From: Entomortierella parvispora
Taxonomy: Eukaryota; Mortierellomycota; Mortierellomycetes; Mortierellales; Mortierellaceae
Reading direction: 5' to 3'
DNA length: 64,000 bases
Assembly: GCA_963573315.1 (NCBI GenBank)
Contig: OY752145.1
Span: 682,001 to 746,000, forward strand
Made by a program: the position numbers and the translations under genes. Of this stretch, positions 38,301 through 49,652 are shown piece after piece. Numbering within the stretch: position 1 is the stretch's first letter; every line of letters begins with the position of its first letter. The notes below the pieces were generated by a model. That model was not told where the DNA came from. It did not search any database and saw only the letters and a list, made by a program, of their open reading frames with translations.

Positions 38301-40669
38301 AAGGAGGAGGGTCGCTGGCCATACCGAATTGACAACAAGTCGTCGTGGGACATTTCATTCTGCCAGCACGTAAGTCCTTTTTTTGTACTATCTGGCGGTA
38401 AAGTCTCGATTATAAGAGCGTTCTAACTCATATCATTGTTGGATTTAATAGAGCTCTACGCGTAGTGAAGTTTCTACGACTTCGTCGACCTCCTCTTTCT
38501 CAACCTCTGCACCAAAAATGTACAAGCTCAAGGCTGGCGAAACCATGGCATATTCTTGGGATCTGCCTTTCATGAAGGAGAAGGCCCTCGTTTTGACAGC
38601 GAACGGAAGAGAACGTGAAGTCAGTCTTCAGGAAATCGGATCATTAGTTCCGTTCAAGTTTCCTGCTGGAGAGGCCAATAGTATCATCTCCATTGATGTG
38701 ATTGCAGAAGGACCGACTCATGTCCTTGTCCTAGCGGATTATGACTCGAAGCAGAGTTTGTTCAAGCAACGATCCTCCAGCCAATTGACGTTGACGGAGC
38801 GTGGCGAGGAGCTGCGCGAGAATGGCAAGGATTTGACCAAAGATGGATTCGAGGTCATTGATGTGGACGCCGTCGTCACGTTCAGCTTCCAAGTGCGCCT
38901 GGAGTGCATTGGTATCTCGATCTTGAACCAGCGTATGCAAGAGTTGATCTACCTTTCCATGACGGGGTTGGAGATGCGGTACACGGACTCGAACATGTAC
39001 CAGTCTGTCAACATGTTGGTCAAATGGCTCCAGATTGACAACCAGCTCTATGGAGGCTCAAACCCGATTATCCTTTGCCCCACCCAGACCCCTAAGGATA
39101 GCAAGGACGCCTCTGTTCACCCGACTCTTCATAGTGCTCTCGTCCGAGCCAAGGATGACACACATGGAGTCGTATATTTCAAGTACTTCTCTGCCTTGGT
39201 CCAGGAGTTGACGCTGGCGATGGACGAGGATTTCTTGTATACCCTTCTGGAGTTCTCAAAGTTCAACGTCCCAGGATGGACTGAAGACCCCAACAAGGTC
39301 CAGTTGTGTGACGATAGCCTGGATCTCCCCGAGCCCAACGCGAACGAAAGCGAAAGTCAGCTATTTTTTGAGGTTTTATACCTTCATCCTATGAAGGTTA
39401 ACCTCTCGTTCATGCGATCGGATCATGTCAATATCGAGGAGGCCCAACAAAAGACCTCAAGCCACAACCCGATCATGTACGTTTTCAACGTGCTCACTAT
39501 GGCCATTGGAAACATTGATGTAAGGAGTCGATTTCTGTATTTCATCTTTTTTCTCTGTAAAAGCCTTCTATATGATCCACATTACTAACGATTGTTTTGT
39601 GATACAGGCTGCTCCTATTACTCTGAACGCGTTGCTTTTGGAGAACGTCCACGCAAGTGGGCCGGTGCTGGTGGATCTCCTGCAGAGACATTACAGCCAA
39701 GACTTTTTCTACCAGCTTCATATGATTGTTGGTTCGATCGAGTTCTTGGGTAACCCCGTGGGATTATTCAATAACTTGAGTTCCGGCGTCGCAGATTTCT
39801 TCTATGAGCCATACCAAGGATTTATCATGGGTGATCGTCCTCAGGACTTTGGACTGGGTCTGGCACGCGGTACCTCTTCGCTGCTGAAAAAGACTGTCTT
39901 TGGATTCTCAGACTCCTTGGCCAAGATCTCTGGCTCAGTGGGCAAGGGTCTTTCTGCGGCGACCATGGACAAGACCTTCCAGGAGCGTAGACGTATGGGC
40001 AACCAGCGTAATGCTCCCAAACACGCACTCTCGGGCTTATCCCAGGGTGCATCCTCTTTAGCCCAAGGTCTGGTCAGTGGAGTCACAGGTATCGTGGAGC
40101 AGCCTCTGGCCGGAGCCCAGAGCGGAGGCGTCGAAGGTTTCTTCAAGGGCGTGGGCAAGGGTCTCGTCGGAGCTGTGACCAAACCTCTGGTGGGAGTCTT
40201 TGATTTCACTGCCAATGTCACGTCCGGAATTCGCAACACGACCACGGTCTTTGACAAGGACCAGCGACGCAAACGCATCCCGCGTCATGTTCCCAAGAAT
40301 GGTATCTTGACGCTTTACGACAAGTCGGAGGCGGTGGGTCAGTTCTGGTTGAAGCAAGTTGACAGTGGACGATTCTTTTACGACGACTATATTGCACACT
40401 TGGTCCTAAAGGGAGACAATATGATCGCAATGTTGACGTCCAAGCGGATCATGGTCTTCAGAGCTGAGAGTCTGAAGGTCGAATGGGAACTCGAATTCTC
40501 TGAGATCCAGGCCATTGCGCCCTTCCCGCGCGGAATCTCGATCACGAGTCGTCGCGATCGTCAAGAGAACTTTATCCCGATCTTTGAGCAGAGTTCTCTG
40601 CAGTGGTTTAGTGGCAAGATTGAGGAACGTGTTAGTCAGTTCAATGCGGAGCTGAAGCCACTGGAGTAG
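29335..40669 (+). CDS. VPS13: VPS13 bridge-type lipid transfer protein (3189 aa, 19 exons)
   Basis: Moves glycerolipids in bulk along a hydrophobic groove at membrane contact sites (family knowledge). Exons: 29335-29431, 29625-29702, 29829-29941, 30026-30125, 30241-30359, 30476-30580, 30677-30994, 31097-31492, 31573-32000, 32085-32393, 32469-32658, 32748-33176, 33254-35860, 35949-36470, 36560-37440, 37532-38083, 38174-38369, 38452-39519 and 39608-40669. The chorein-N domain opens with [20 protein letters not shown] and contains [10 protein letters not shown]. Extended repeating beta regions follow. The VAB/SHR-BD module covers about residues 1870-2470 ([34 protein letters not shown]). The APT1/ATG2-C-like helical segment begins near 2840 ([23 protein letters not shown]). 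A PH-like domain ends the protein. Length matches yeast Vps13 (3144). Exon 13 must end at 35860: the 88-nt intron has a GCTAACC branch site, and reading through it shifts the frame. Confidence 0.96.
30212..30219. promoter_or_regulatory. TGACGTCA octamer inside VPS13 intron 4
   Basis: Third perfect CRE octamer of the window, 21 bp upstream of the acceptor for exon 5. Being intronic, it may be chance. Confidence 0.2.
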
Positions 40670-40734
40670 AGACAAAAAAACCTTTGTGATGAAGAAAAGG
40701 GATCGGGGTAGACAGGTAGACAATGAATACAACG

Positions 40735-40740
40735 AATAAA
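40735..40740 (+). terminator. Candidate poly(A) signal, VPS13
   Basis: AATAAA 66 bp after the VPS13 stop, within the 201-bp convergent spacer shared with the acyl-CoA synthetase gene. Confidence 0.5.
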
Positions 40741-40870
40741 AAAGTTTTAAAAACAAAGAACAAATGAGCATGTATAATATCACCCCGAGTTTTCTCGCGT
40801 TTTATTGGCTTCGTAAAGAGACCCAGGAAGACTTCAAGGCAGTTGGGGCTTTGATAAAGAAGGACACTCT

Positions 40871-43634
40871 TCAAAGTTTGGAATCCCCCCCTGCACGCGT
40901 TTCGGCATAGAGCTCGTCCAATTGCTTTCTGTACGCTTTTACGACAGGATGACGCTTGATCTTGAATGTTGGGGTCAGGAAATCTCTTTCGATCGTGAAA
41001 GGCTCTGGTTCGATCAAGATGGCCTTGGGGATCTCAAAACTATTGGTACCCAATAAAGAAAAGAAAAAAAAAGAAAGATCGTGTCAAAAAGCAATAAAAC
41101 ACAATTGCGTTCCAATTCTTCAATAATGTCACATTGGGCAAAAGAGGAAAGAATGAGGTCTGGTTCGTTCTTTTACCTTTTCATTTCTGCCGCAACTCCG
41201 GCTTGAGTGAGTTCTTTCAATACGGCACGCCGAATCTTTGGATCCCGGCACGCTCTACGAAGACCATCGGCATCGCCCAACACGAGTTTTGCCGCCGAGG
41301 CGTTACCCAGGACAGTGTTCACGAAAGGAACAAACGCTTCTGGATCTGGGACTACGATACCAACCAGGCAGTTCTCGTACGAGTTACCATGGACCATGAA
41401 TTGCATCACAATTGGGATTCGGGACGCGATCATGTACTCGATCTTTTCCACGGCCACATATTCGCCAATGGAAAGCTACTCATAAGAACGGAAAGGTGGG
41501 TGTGAGTGAGGTGTGAGAGAAATATTAGTTTGAGTTGACAAGTCGAAAAAAGTTCATTTTGTCATTACCTTGAAGACGTTCTTGATCCTGTCAATTACTG
41601 TCAAAGTGCCGTTCTCCTTGATAAAGCCAATATCCCCAGAATGCAACCAGCCTTCTTCATCAATGGCCTCCCTGGTCTTCTTTTCATCCTTCAAATAGCC
41701 CTGGATCACATTCGGTCCACGGACACAAATCTCACCACGAGGATAAGGTTTATCGGTCGCAAAGTAATTGAGCTCAGGGACGTCCACCAACTTCAGTTCC
41801 GTCACCGCGCTGGGAGGTCCCACATGTCCAGCCTCCATCTCGCCCTTTTGCGTGGAAGTACCTACAGCAGACCCTTCCGTCTGCCCATAAGCTTCCTGGA
41901 CTTCACAGATCAACACCACCCTAATAAAAGACAAGACCTCGGCAGAAATAGGAGCAGAGCCTGTCAAGATCCGCCTGACCTTACCTCCCAAAGTCATCTT
42001 GGCCTTGGAGAACAACAACCGATCCCAAAGCTTGTGTTCATTGCCCAGACCATTCTTCAGGTTCTCCAGTTTGGTCGCCAGACCCTTGCGGGCCAAAACA
42101 CCAGCAAGACCAGGGGCACCGGCCGTGGCCGCGTGAACCTTGGCGTAGATCCGGTTCAAGAGTCGAGGCACGGCCGGGAAGATGGTGGGCTGTAACGCCT
42201 GCATATCATCTAGGAGGAAGAGAGGGTCCCCAGTACTGTAGCCAATTTTGCCTCCGACAGAGAATAAAATGATCTCCATGATTCGGCCAAAGAGATGAGC
42301 TAGAGGCAGGAAGCTAATGATGCAGTCTTCGCAGCCGAAAGCATCCCCGTTCTCGCCAGAGGCCATAGCAGCAATGTAGTTGCCATGAGTCATAATGGCA
42401 CCTTTCTAATAGTATTAAGCAAGTAGATATTTTTAAGTCCATGTCTCTTCGCATGTACAAGAAGAAAGAGACGCGCAAAGAAAAGTACAGTATCGGAAAT
42501 GATGATGAAGTATCTTACGGGCATGCCAGTGGTTCCACTGGTATAGCAGATAGTGTAAACGTCTGATGGTTCTGGAGGGGTGTGTTCCCGACGAAACTGA
42601 CTGCCTAAGGCCTCAACCTCATCCCAATCGTACAGAAGGATGCCCTTGTCCTTTGCATACGTCCGAAGAACGGATCCTGCCATGGCACTCTGAGAGGCGT
42701 TCTTTTGTCCATTCGTAATTGGATCTTGCAATGAATCCATACTAATGATAACCTTGAGTCCCGGCATCTTGGCAGAATCTCTGAGTAGGTCCGCGATATG
42801 ATCCACTAAAAGGCAAACAGTGGGCTCAGTTGCATCAATTATTGTTCGTGCTCTAGTAGTCTAACACATATCAGGATGAGAAAGAAACTAACCACTGGTA
42901 ACCACTATGGAGCACTCCGAGTGGTTCACACAATAGATCACCGACTCGGGACCAAGGGTATCGTACAATCCAACCGAGACCAGGTTATAGGCCGATCCAG
43001 CTTCAGATGCAATGGTCCATTCAGGTCGGTTAATGCTCCAAATTCCAAACCTCCATTGTTGGGGCAGAGGTTCGTCCACTGCGAGACCCATGGCCACCTG
43101 GTAGAGTTTTGTCATGCCGCATCCAAATCGATTGATACGGCCACACACTTTCTCATATGACTGCCATTCATACGGACCATACTTTCCAGTCGTCGAATCC
43201 AGCTTTCGTTGACCCAAAAGTTGACCTTGAGGAGAAACGTGAAGTCCTAAAAACAGAAAAATATCGATAGCGGCAATGAGTTGCCAGGGATTAAAGAAAG
43301 TGCCAGAAGATGGATAAGAGAAAGAGAGAAAGAGAATCTATTCGCATTTCAAACTTTGTACACTTTGTACCATTCATAAATGCCTTGTACACAGTTGTGA
43401 CATGAGGGCGCGACTCTGGAACACTCTTCAGGACATTCTCGTACCCGCATCGCCGATACACACCTAATGGAGTACAAAGAAAGCAAGTTGGTCAGGTCAA
43501 TATATTCTGTTGAAGGGCGAGGGGGTTTTCCCACGTCTCCGTCGAGGCATTGTGAAGTCACCAGTCTGTCCTGGTCGTCGAGAACCAGGCAACTCTACGG
43601 CTTGATGATCTTTGTTGTAGGGTTGGGCGGGCAT
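40871..43634 (-). CDS. Long-chain acyl-CoA synthetase with C-terminal SKL, copy A (703 aa)
   Basis: Activates fatty acids to acyl-CoA using ATP. Exons (minus): 43634-43562, 43463-43371, 43246-42893, 42805-42519, 42405-41569, 41475-41177 and 41039-40871. The AMP-binding P-loop is YTICYTSGTTGMPKGA; A5-like YGQTEG and the FACS signature (GEICVRGPNVIQGYLKDE, DEEGWLHSGDIG) are intact. The C-terminus FEIPKAILIEPEPFT is ACSL-like. The last residues, GGDSKL, form a canonical type-1 peroxisomal signal, so the enzyme probably feeds beta-oxidation in peroxisomes (compare Faa2, plant LACS6/7). Odd points: the usual DRKKN/LSQGEY block reads DRIKNVFK and LSIGEYVAVE. It lies head-to-tail with a paralog that has four more introns. 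Confidence 0.93.
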
Positions 43635-44160
43635 TGGATTGGGTAAGTCGGTACGTTGACAAAAAAAAACAAGAAAAAAAAAGGAAGAGAGAGAGAGGGC
43701 GCGAGAGGGGGAGACTTGACTGAGGAGCTTGTGAATTTTCTGAGGGTGCGGAGAATGTGTGAAGTGGCAGAAGAAAGAGAAAGAAAAGAGAAAGAAAAGA
43801 AAAAGAAAAGAAAAGAGAAAGAGAAGAGAAAGAAAGAAAAGAGAAAGAAACAACAACGAGTTCTCCAACGCCAAAATGTGGAGAAACGAAAGATGTACGA
43901 TGTTGCCTCTAAACAAACAAACAAAGATGCAGGGCTCTGAAAAAAAAACTGCCCTAGGCCACCTCCAACGGCTGGCTTTTTCAAACAACCCGGTCCGAAC
44001 GCTTGAACGCTTGAACCTCTCGCGAGAATAATTTTAGCGCTTTTAGCCAGCCTCATTGAGAACAGGCTGAAGACGCGCCCTGATTGTTTGATTTGTGGCC
44101 ACATATAATATGTAATTGACTATGGTGTTACTATTAAAGTCCACGCGGCGTTTCTACTAT
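43635..44160. other. Spacer between the two acyl-CoA synthetase genes with a GAAA tract
   Basis: 526 bp holding the promoter of copy A and the 3' end of copy B. A nearly pure purine stretch of GAAA/GAAAAG units runs from about 43776 to 43852 and would be TTTC-rich on the transcribed strand of copy A. Confidence 0.6.
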
Positions 44161-47081
44161 CTAAAGCTTCGAGCCCTTCTGATGAATCTCCTGGTACATA
44201 GCCGTGAGTTTCTCCCGGTACTTTTGAACAATAGGATGTCTCTTGATCTTGAAGGTGGGGGTCATAAGGTCGTTCTCTACTGTGAACGGTTCAGGTTCGA
44301 GGAGGATAGCCCTGGGGATCTCGAATCTATCGTTGGCGTGAAAACAAAAAGTTGTTCCTCGTCAGCATTGGTCTATTGTCGGCTACCTAAAAAAAAGTAT
44401 TATACTTACCCCCTCAATCCAACGTCTTTGCCGGCACTGATAAGTTCCTGAAGAACAGCGTGTCTCATCTTGGGGTCAGCACAGATGGATTTGAGGCCAG
44501 CTTTGTCATTCATGTCAAACTTGGATCCTTCAAAAGTTCTGTTGACAAACGCCGCAAACCTAGCAAGTCGTCAAAAGGTTAGACTCCAAATGCAGATCAC
44601 CAGAATATAGAAATATTTTCGAAGGAGTCATCGCTCATACATATCTGGCTCAGGGACGAGGATTGCGACCAAGCAGCTTTCAGTCGAATCTCCGTGAACG
44701 AACAGTTGTTGAATAAAATTGATTCGAGAGAGGTAACGGCCCTCAATGTTCTCTGCTGCAATGTACTCTCCTTGACTCAACTATCGAGTGTAATTTGAAG
44801 TCGGCGAGGTTAGGCTCTGCGTTCTGCTCAGTGCATGTAGCTAAACATGAGTGGGTGGGTATACCTTGAATACGTTCTTCTTGCGGTCTACAATATTCAC
44901 AGTAGAGACAGTTCCAGATTAGTGCCACTTCATGAGCAGGGTTGCAAACAATAATAAAGAAGAAAGTTAGCATTTCGTTACCAATAACTGTGATCGTGCC
45001 GTTGCCTGCAATGATTCCAATATCGCCAGAGTGAAGCCATCCCTCTTCGTCAATCGTTTCTCTTGTCTTGGCCTCATCCTTCAAGTATCCAAGGATAATG
45101 CCGGGACCACGGACGCAGATTTCTCCACGAGGATAAGGTTTGTCTGTTGCAAAGTAACTGAGTTCTGGCACATCTACCAACTTGATCTCTGTGCACGCAT
45201 TTGGAGGACCGACATGTCCTGCTTCTTTCTCGCCAGCATTGGTATTGGTTGCAGCTCCAGATCCCTCTGTCTGACCATATGCCTCAATGACTTCACAGCA
45301 GAATGCCACACGAATAAATCCCAAAATCTCTGCCGAAATAGGAGCCGAAGCTAGTAACGCAATGAGAACAATGAGAAATGATTAGTCGAGCGAAAGAAGA
45401 CCCCAAGAGCACCCCTCAGAAAAGGGGGGGAGGGGCGAGATCGCGTACCCGTCAGAATCAATCGAACGTTGCCGCCAAGAGCCTGCTTGATCTTGGAAAA
45501 GAGGATGCGATCCCAAAGAGGATGATGAAATCCCTTGCCCGCTTTCAAATTGGCCAGTTTGGTGGCTACACCACGTCTGGCGAGTGCTCCAGTCAAACCA
45601 GGCGCATCTACAGTTGCGGCGCAGATCTTGGCGTAGACTCGATTGAGCAGTCTGGGAACAGCAGGAAAGATGCTTGGCTTGAGTTGTGCGATGTCCTCCA
45701 AAAGCAAGAGCTGATCTCCTGTGCTATATCCAATCTTGCCTCCAGTTGAAAACAAAATTATCTCCATGAGACGGCCAAAGACATGAGGCAAAGGCAAGAA
45801 GCTGATCAAACTGTTTTAACAAAACAGAGGGAGATGGGTTAGAATTTAAGCATTTCAAGAGAAGAGAAAGACAGAAAGACAGGGTATTGTACCTATCATC
45901 ACTGCTCATGGGCATGGTCACATCGGCAGAAGCAAGGACCGCGATCATATTTCCATGGGTCAGGATGGCTCCTTTCTACAACAGTGAAAAAGAAAAGTAG
46001 AGTCAACATGAAAGTTCCAAAAAAAAGGTCGTTTCATAAGCGAGGTGCAGTTTTTACCGGCATGCCCGTGGTGCCACTGGTATAGCAAATTGTGTAGACA
46101 TCCGAGGGGCTGGGAGGGGTATGCTTCCTTCCACATTGGCGACCAATGCCTTCAACTTCTTCCCAGTCATAGAGAAGGACTCCCTTGTCCTGAGCATAGG
46201 TTCTAAGGATCGTTCCCGTGGCAGCGGTGCCAGGAGCAGACTTGGTCGTATCCAGGGTATCCATGCAAATAATGACTTTCAATCCAGGCATCTTGGGGGC
46301 ATCGTTCAGGAGGGATGCAATATGGTCAACTAGTCATCGGGGATATTTGTTAATTTTCTGCTCAAAAATGCATGCAGTCTGGAAGCGCAGGGGCTCTTTC
46401 TTCTGTTGACGCATCCAATGTCCTTACCACTTGTGACAATGATAGTGCACTCGGAATGGTTCACACCGTAAACGACTGCCTCGGGTCCAAGAGTGTCGTA
46501 GAGACCGACCGAGACAAGGTTGTATGCCGAGCAGGCTTCCGAGGTAATGGTCCACTCAGGCCTGTTGATGGCCCAGATTCCCACGGACCAGCATTGGGTC
46601 ACCGAAGGGAGAGACTGGGCATCCTGGTAGATTTTGACAAGACCTGATCCAAAACGGGTGATACGGGCATTCACCTCGACATACGTCTGCCATTCATATC
46701 CACCAAATGTCCCGGTTGTTGGATTGTAGACTCGGCGTCCCAGAGCAGGGCCATTGGGCATAACTCGGAGGCCTGTCGATGATGATGAGCGCTTGTTAAT
46801 AAGAGGGAGTTTGGGTGATTTCTTCTTTTTTTGCCTCAGAGCCATACCGTGTTGAAAGCCGTCGTAAATGGTGCGGATATGCGGTCTGCTTGGAGGCACA
46901 GATAGTAGCCTATTCTCGAATCCCATGCGTCTGTAGATTCCTAGAAGGGCAAAGGTGCGTTAGCAGGGCCGTCGACCGTGAGGACATCCGAACCCGGTAA
47001 CAAAGAGAATAAAGTACCAGTCTGGCCAGGGCGTCTTGTCCCGGGCAGTTCATAGGATTGGTTGGCGTGGTCGATGACCAT
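44161..47081 (-). CDS. Long-chain acyl-CoA synthetase with C-terminal SKL, copy B (688 aa)
   Basis: Paralog of the adjacent downstream gene. Exons (minus): 47081-47018, 46940-46848, 46772-46428, 46329-46058, 45975-45893, 45810-45449, 45350-44982, 44887-44865, 44780-44641, 44559-44410 and 44326-44161. It shows the same P-loop (YTICYTSGTTGMPKGA), YGQTEG, GEICVRGPGIILGYLKDE and DEEGWLHSGDIG. Here the linker is the canonical DRKKNVFKLSQGEYIA. It ends QKGSKL, again a type-1 peroxisomal signal. All six introns of copy A occur here at the same position and phase. Four more interrupt the stretch after GMP: at DD/S, LTG/A, VI/D and PD/M. One exon is only 23 nt. The start at 47081 is the only ATG near the conserved ELPGTRRPGQTG block. 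Confidence 0.93.
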
Positions 47082-47730
47082 GATGATGGCAATGGGTCGA
47101 TTGAGAGGGGAGAGGAATGAGGAACAGGAATGGGGAAAGAAGAGGAGAGAAACGAAAGAAGGGTCGAGGGCCTGAAAAGAGAAAAAGAGACTTGCTCGGC
47201 CCAGACCCGGCCGCTGCTCGCGTCGCCCACCTCCTTTCCCTTCCTCTCTTCCTTCCTCTCTCCCTTTCTGTTCATTCTCTCTAAGCCCACCCTTTTCCCG
47301 CTTTGTCAACCTCTTTCCTCCTGCGTCTCTGCAGTCTTTCCAGCTATCGAAACACAACAAGCAAGCCAGACATCGGCCGCAATCCATCCATCGCAGCTGC
47401 AAAAAAAGACAAAGTGCACACCAACAGCGATCGGCTCGGCCTAGCAGCTCTCTCTCTCCACAACCCAAAGGCCAAAAGCGCGTCTCCCGCCCCTGTTCGC
47501 CGCCGAGAAATTGCTCTCGACAGGAGAAATCATCTTTCTCCACTAGACTCTCCCTCCCGCCCCACTCCCCTGCTGAACCTTCCTGGCTCGCCCGTCTGTG
47601 CCCATGATTCTGCTCGTATGGGGCTCACCAATGATAACTTGAGCGCTCCACACCATGGTTCGTGGAGCTTTTGACAGACTTCACTCAGGTATACTGTAAT
47701 AAGTCGTTTTCTTTACTAGGCTATATCTTT
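47082..47730. other. Upstream region of acyl-CoA synthetase copy B
   Basis: About 650 bp without a credible gene. The side next to copy B is GAGAGG-rich on plus, hence CT-rich in its leader. A minus-strand open frame that runs upstream of 47081 has no family signature and is treated as leader read-through. Confidence 0.5.
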
Positions 47731-49413
47731 CTATTGTTGCTGTTGCATAGCGCCCGCTCCCTTCCAATGAATGGCCAAAGCAGGCCGAGCCTCTTCGACC
47801 TTGGAGGCCACATTTTCCCAAGCTGTTTGCTCCTCACTCTGACCGGGATCCTGATCGGGTTCTTCAGGATCCGTGGGGGTCTCTTCATCTCCACCATCAT
47901 CATTCTCCGGTGCTTCAGATCGGTCGCCATTGCCTGCAATCTCCAGTCGTATCAGAGATGGGAGCATACCCTTGATCAGACACTCTCCCAACTGTGTGAA
48001 ACTATCGCGCGAAATTGCATTGCAACCGACATCGAGATGAACAAGACTCTGGAGAGCCTGTTCAGAACTGGATCCGTTGGGCATGGCCGTGCTTGATGCT
48101 GGTGTCGAAGATGAATCCTCTGAGTGGATGCTGTACACCTCCAATGCCTCATGAAGCACAGAAACTTGGTTATCATAGAGACCCAGACTCTCGAGCGAGC
48201 TGGCGCCAACAAGTCCGTGCCAACCCAAAGCGCCAATCTTGTTGGAGCCCAGCTCTAGATTCAACAAGGTTGTGTTGTGTCGAGTAACAGATCCTGATGC
48301 GCTTTCATCGTGTCCTGCAGGCCCCGAAGCCGGTGTCAATCCAGCGCCCAAAGTGCGCGCGCCGCGGTTACCAACTCGGTTGTTTCGCATCCGCAAAGTG
48401 GTCAAACCTCGGTTCTGTCTCAGAGCATGGGCCAAGATCGTGGCACCGATCGAGGAGATGTTGCAATAGTCCATCCAAAGTTCCTGCAGGGTTGAGTTGA
48501 CCTTGAGTGACTCTGCAATCGCTCCCACAACAGCATCTCCATCCGAAACGATCTCTGCCTCCTCTTCCTTGGTCAGGGCCTTGTTCAAAGCTTGGATATC
48601 ATCATCCAGAGGAATCTTGTCTTCGTCCTCATCCTCTACTGGCAATGGAGGATCCATGCACGAGCTCATCCTCAACCTCTGAAGAACCTTGTTTGTTGCC
48701 AGAGAACGTCCAATGGCCACTCCTCCTTCCTCAGTGATATCGTTGTCACTCAGATCCACTTCCCTCAATCCCAAGTGCACCTCCTCCACGAGTTGATTTT
48801 GTCCCGCCAATAGGTCTGCAACGGCTTGCGTGCCCTTCACCGTGAAATGATTGAGGCATAGATCAAGTTTTTGAAGCGATTTGTTCTTGGAGAGAGCATC
48901 ACAGAGGACTGAAATATCCTTGTCCGACAGGTTGTTCCGAGCTAGGTTCAATTCCTTGAGAGTTCCGTTCTTTTCCAAAGCACGGGCCAGACTTTGAACG
49001 CTTCCAATGCCGGCATCCGTCGAGGCCCCTTCCTCTTGAAGTCCTCCCAAGCCTTTGTTTTCCAGATCCAGCTTAACCAGTCCCTTGTTCAGGGCAAGAC
49101 CATCCATCAGGACACGTATGACATTGAACCGTGCACCGACTGTATCGTTTCCGATATTGAGTCTTTCTAACTTCGTGTTCTTTTGCAAAGCCGTGGCCAA
49201 TTTTTGAGCGGCCTCTTCGTCCAAGGAGTGACCTGAGGCATAGAGTTCTTTCAGAGTCGTATTGTCTTCGAGTGCCTCAAAGACCCGTCCAAGTTCTGCA
49301 CTGGTGACTCTGCGGAAGGAGAGGATGTGGAGACTGGTGAAAGAGCTGTCGTTCTCCCTCAGACGTTTCACCCATGCGTCCACACTGTTTGCGTTTCCAC
49401 CGCCCCAGGCCAT
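47731..49413 (-). CDS. Leucine-rich repeat protein, ribonuclease-inhibitor type, intronless (560 aa)
   Basis: A single open frame with many RI-type repeats, for example LKELNLARNNLSDKDISVLCDALSK split over adjacent units, LQKLDLCLNHFTVKGTQAVADLL, and LTTLRMRNNRVGNRGARTL. Repeats cover most of residues 20-500, with an acidic insertion near 240-275 and an acidic Glu/Asp tail. No signal peptide, NACHT/NB-ARC or other effector domain is present, so it is a stand-alone LRR of the type used as a protein-binding scaffold. It contains no introns, unlike nearly every other gene here, which may reflect origin by retroposition or simple loss. Function unknown. Confidence 0.85.
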   Translation of the reverse strand: MAWGGGNANSVDAWVKRLRENDSSFTSLHILSFRRVTSAELGRVFEALEDNTTLKELYASGHSLDEEAAQKLATALQKNTKLERLNIGNDTVGARFNVIRVLMDGLALNKGLVKLDLENKGLGGLQEEGASTDAGIGSVQSLARALEKNGTLKELNLARNNLSDKDISVLCDALSKNKSLQKLDLCLNHFTVKGTQAVADLLAGQNQLVEEVHLGLREVDLSDNDITEEGGVAIGRSLATNKVLQRLRMSSCMDPPLPVEDEDEDKIPLDDDIQALNKALTKEEEAEIVSDGDAVVGAIAESLKVNSTLQELWMDYCNISSIGATILAHALRQNRGLTTLRMRNNRVGNRGARTLGAGLTPASGPAGHDESASGSVTRHNTTLLNLELGSNKIGALGWHGLVGASSLESLGLYDNQVSVLHEALEVYSIHSEDSSSTPASSTAMPNGSSSEQALQSLVHLDVGCNAISRDSFTQLGECLIKGMLPSLIRLEIAGNGDRSEAPENDDGGDEETPTDPEEPDQDPGQSEEQTAWENVASKVEEARPALAIHWKGAGAMQQQQ

Positions 49414-49652
49414 GTTGTTGTGATAATGAAGGTTCTTTGGTATATTCGTGGATATAAACAGAGTGCCACGAGTTTCGTCCCAAAGTTTCTTGTTTGAGAT
49501 CCTGATTCAAGTTTTGGATGCCGAATGTGCTGTCAATGGATTGAATGTAATAAATGAATGCAGGGGAGAAAGAAAAAGAAAAAAAAAAAAAAATGAACGC
49601 GAAAGGAACACCAAAAATTGCCAGTGGCTTTGATATGTGCCAAAATCCGTCT

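Noticed and set aside
43497-43988. Upstream extension of acyl-CoA synthetase copy A to 43988
   Set aside because: The extra residues are Phe/Ser/Leu runs coded by the GAAA tract; the conserved N-terminus begins at the ATG at 43634.
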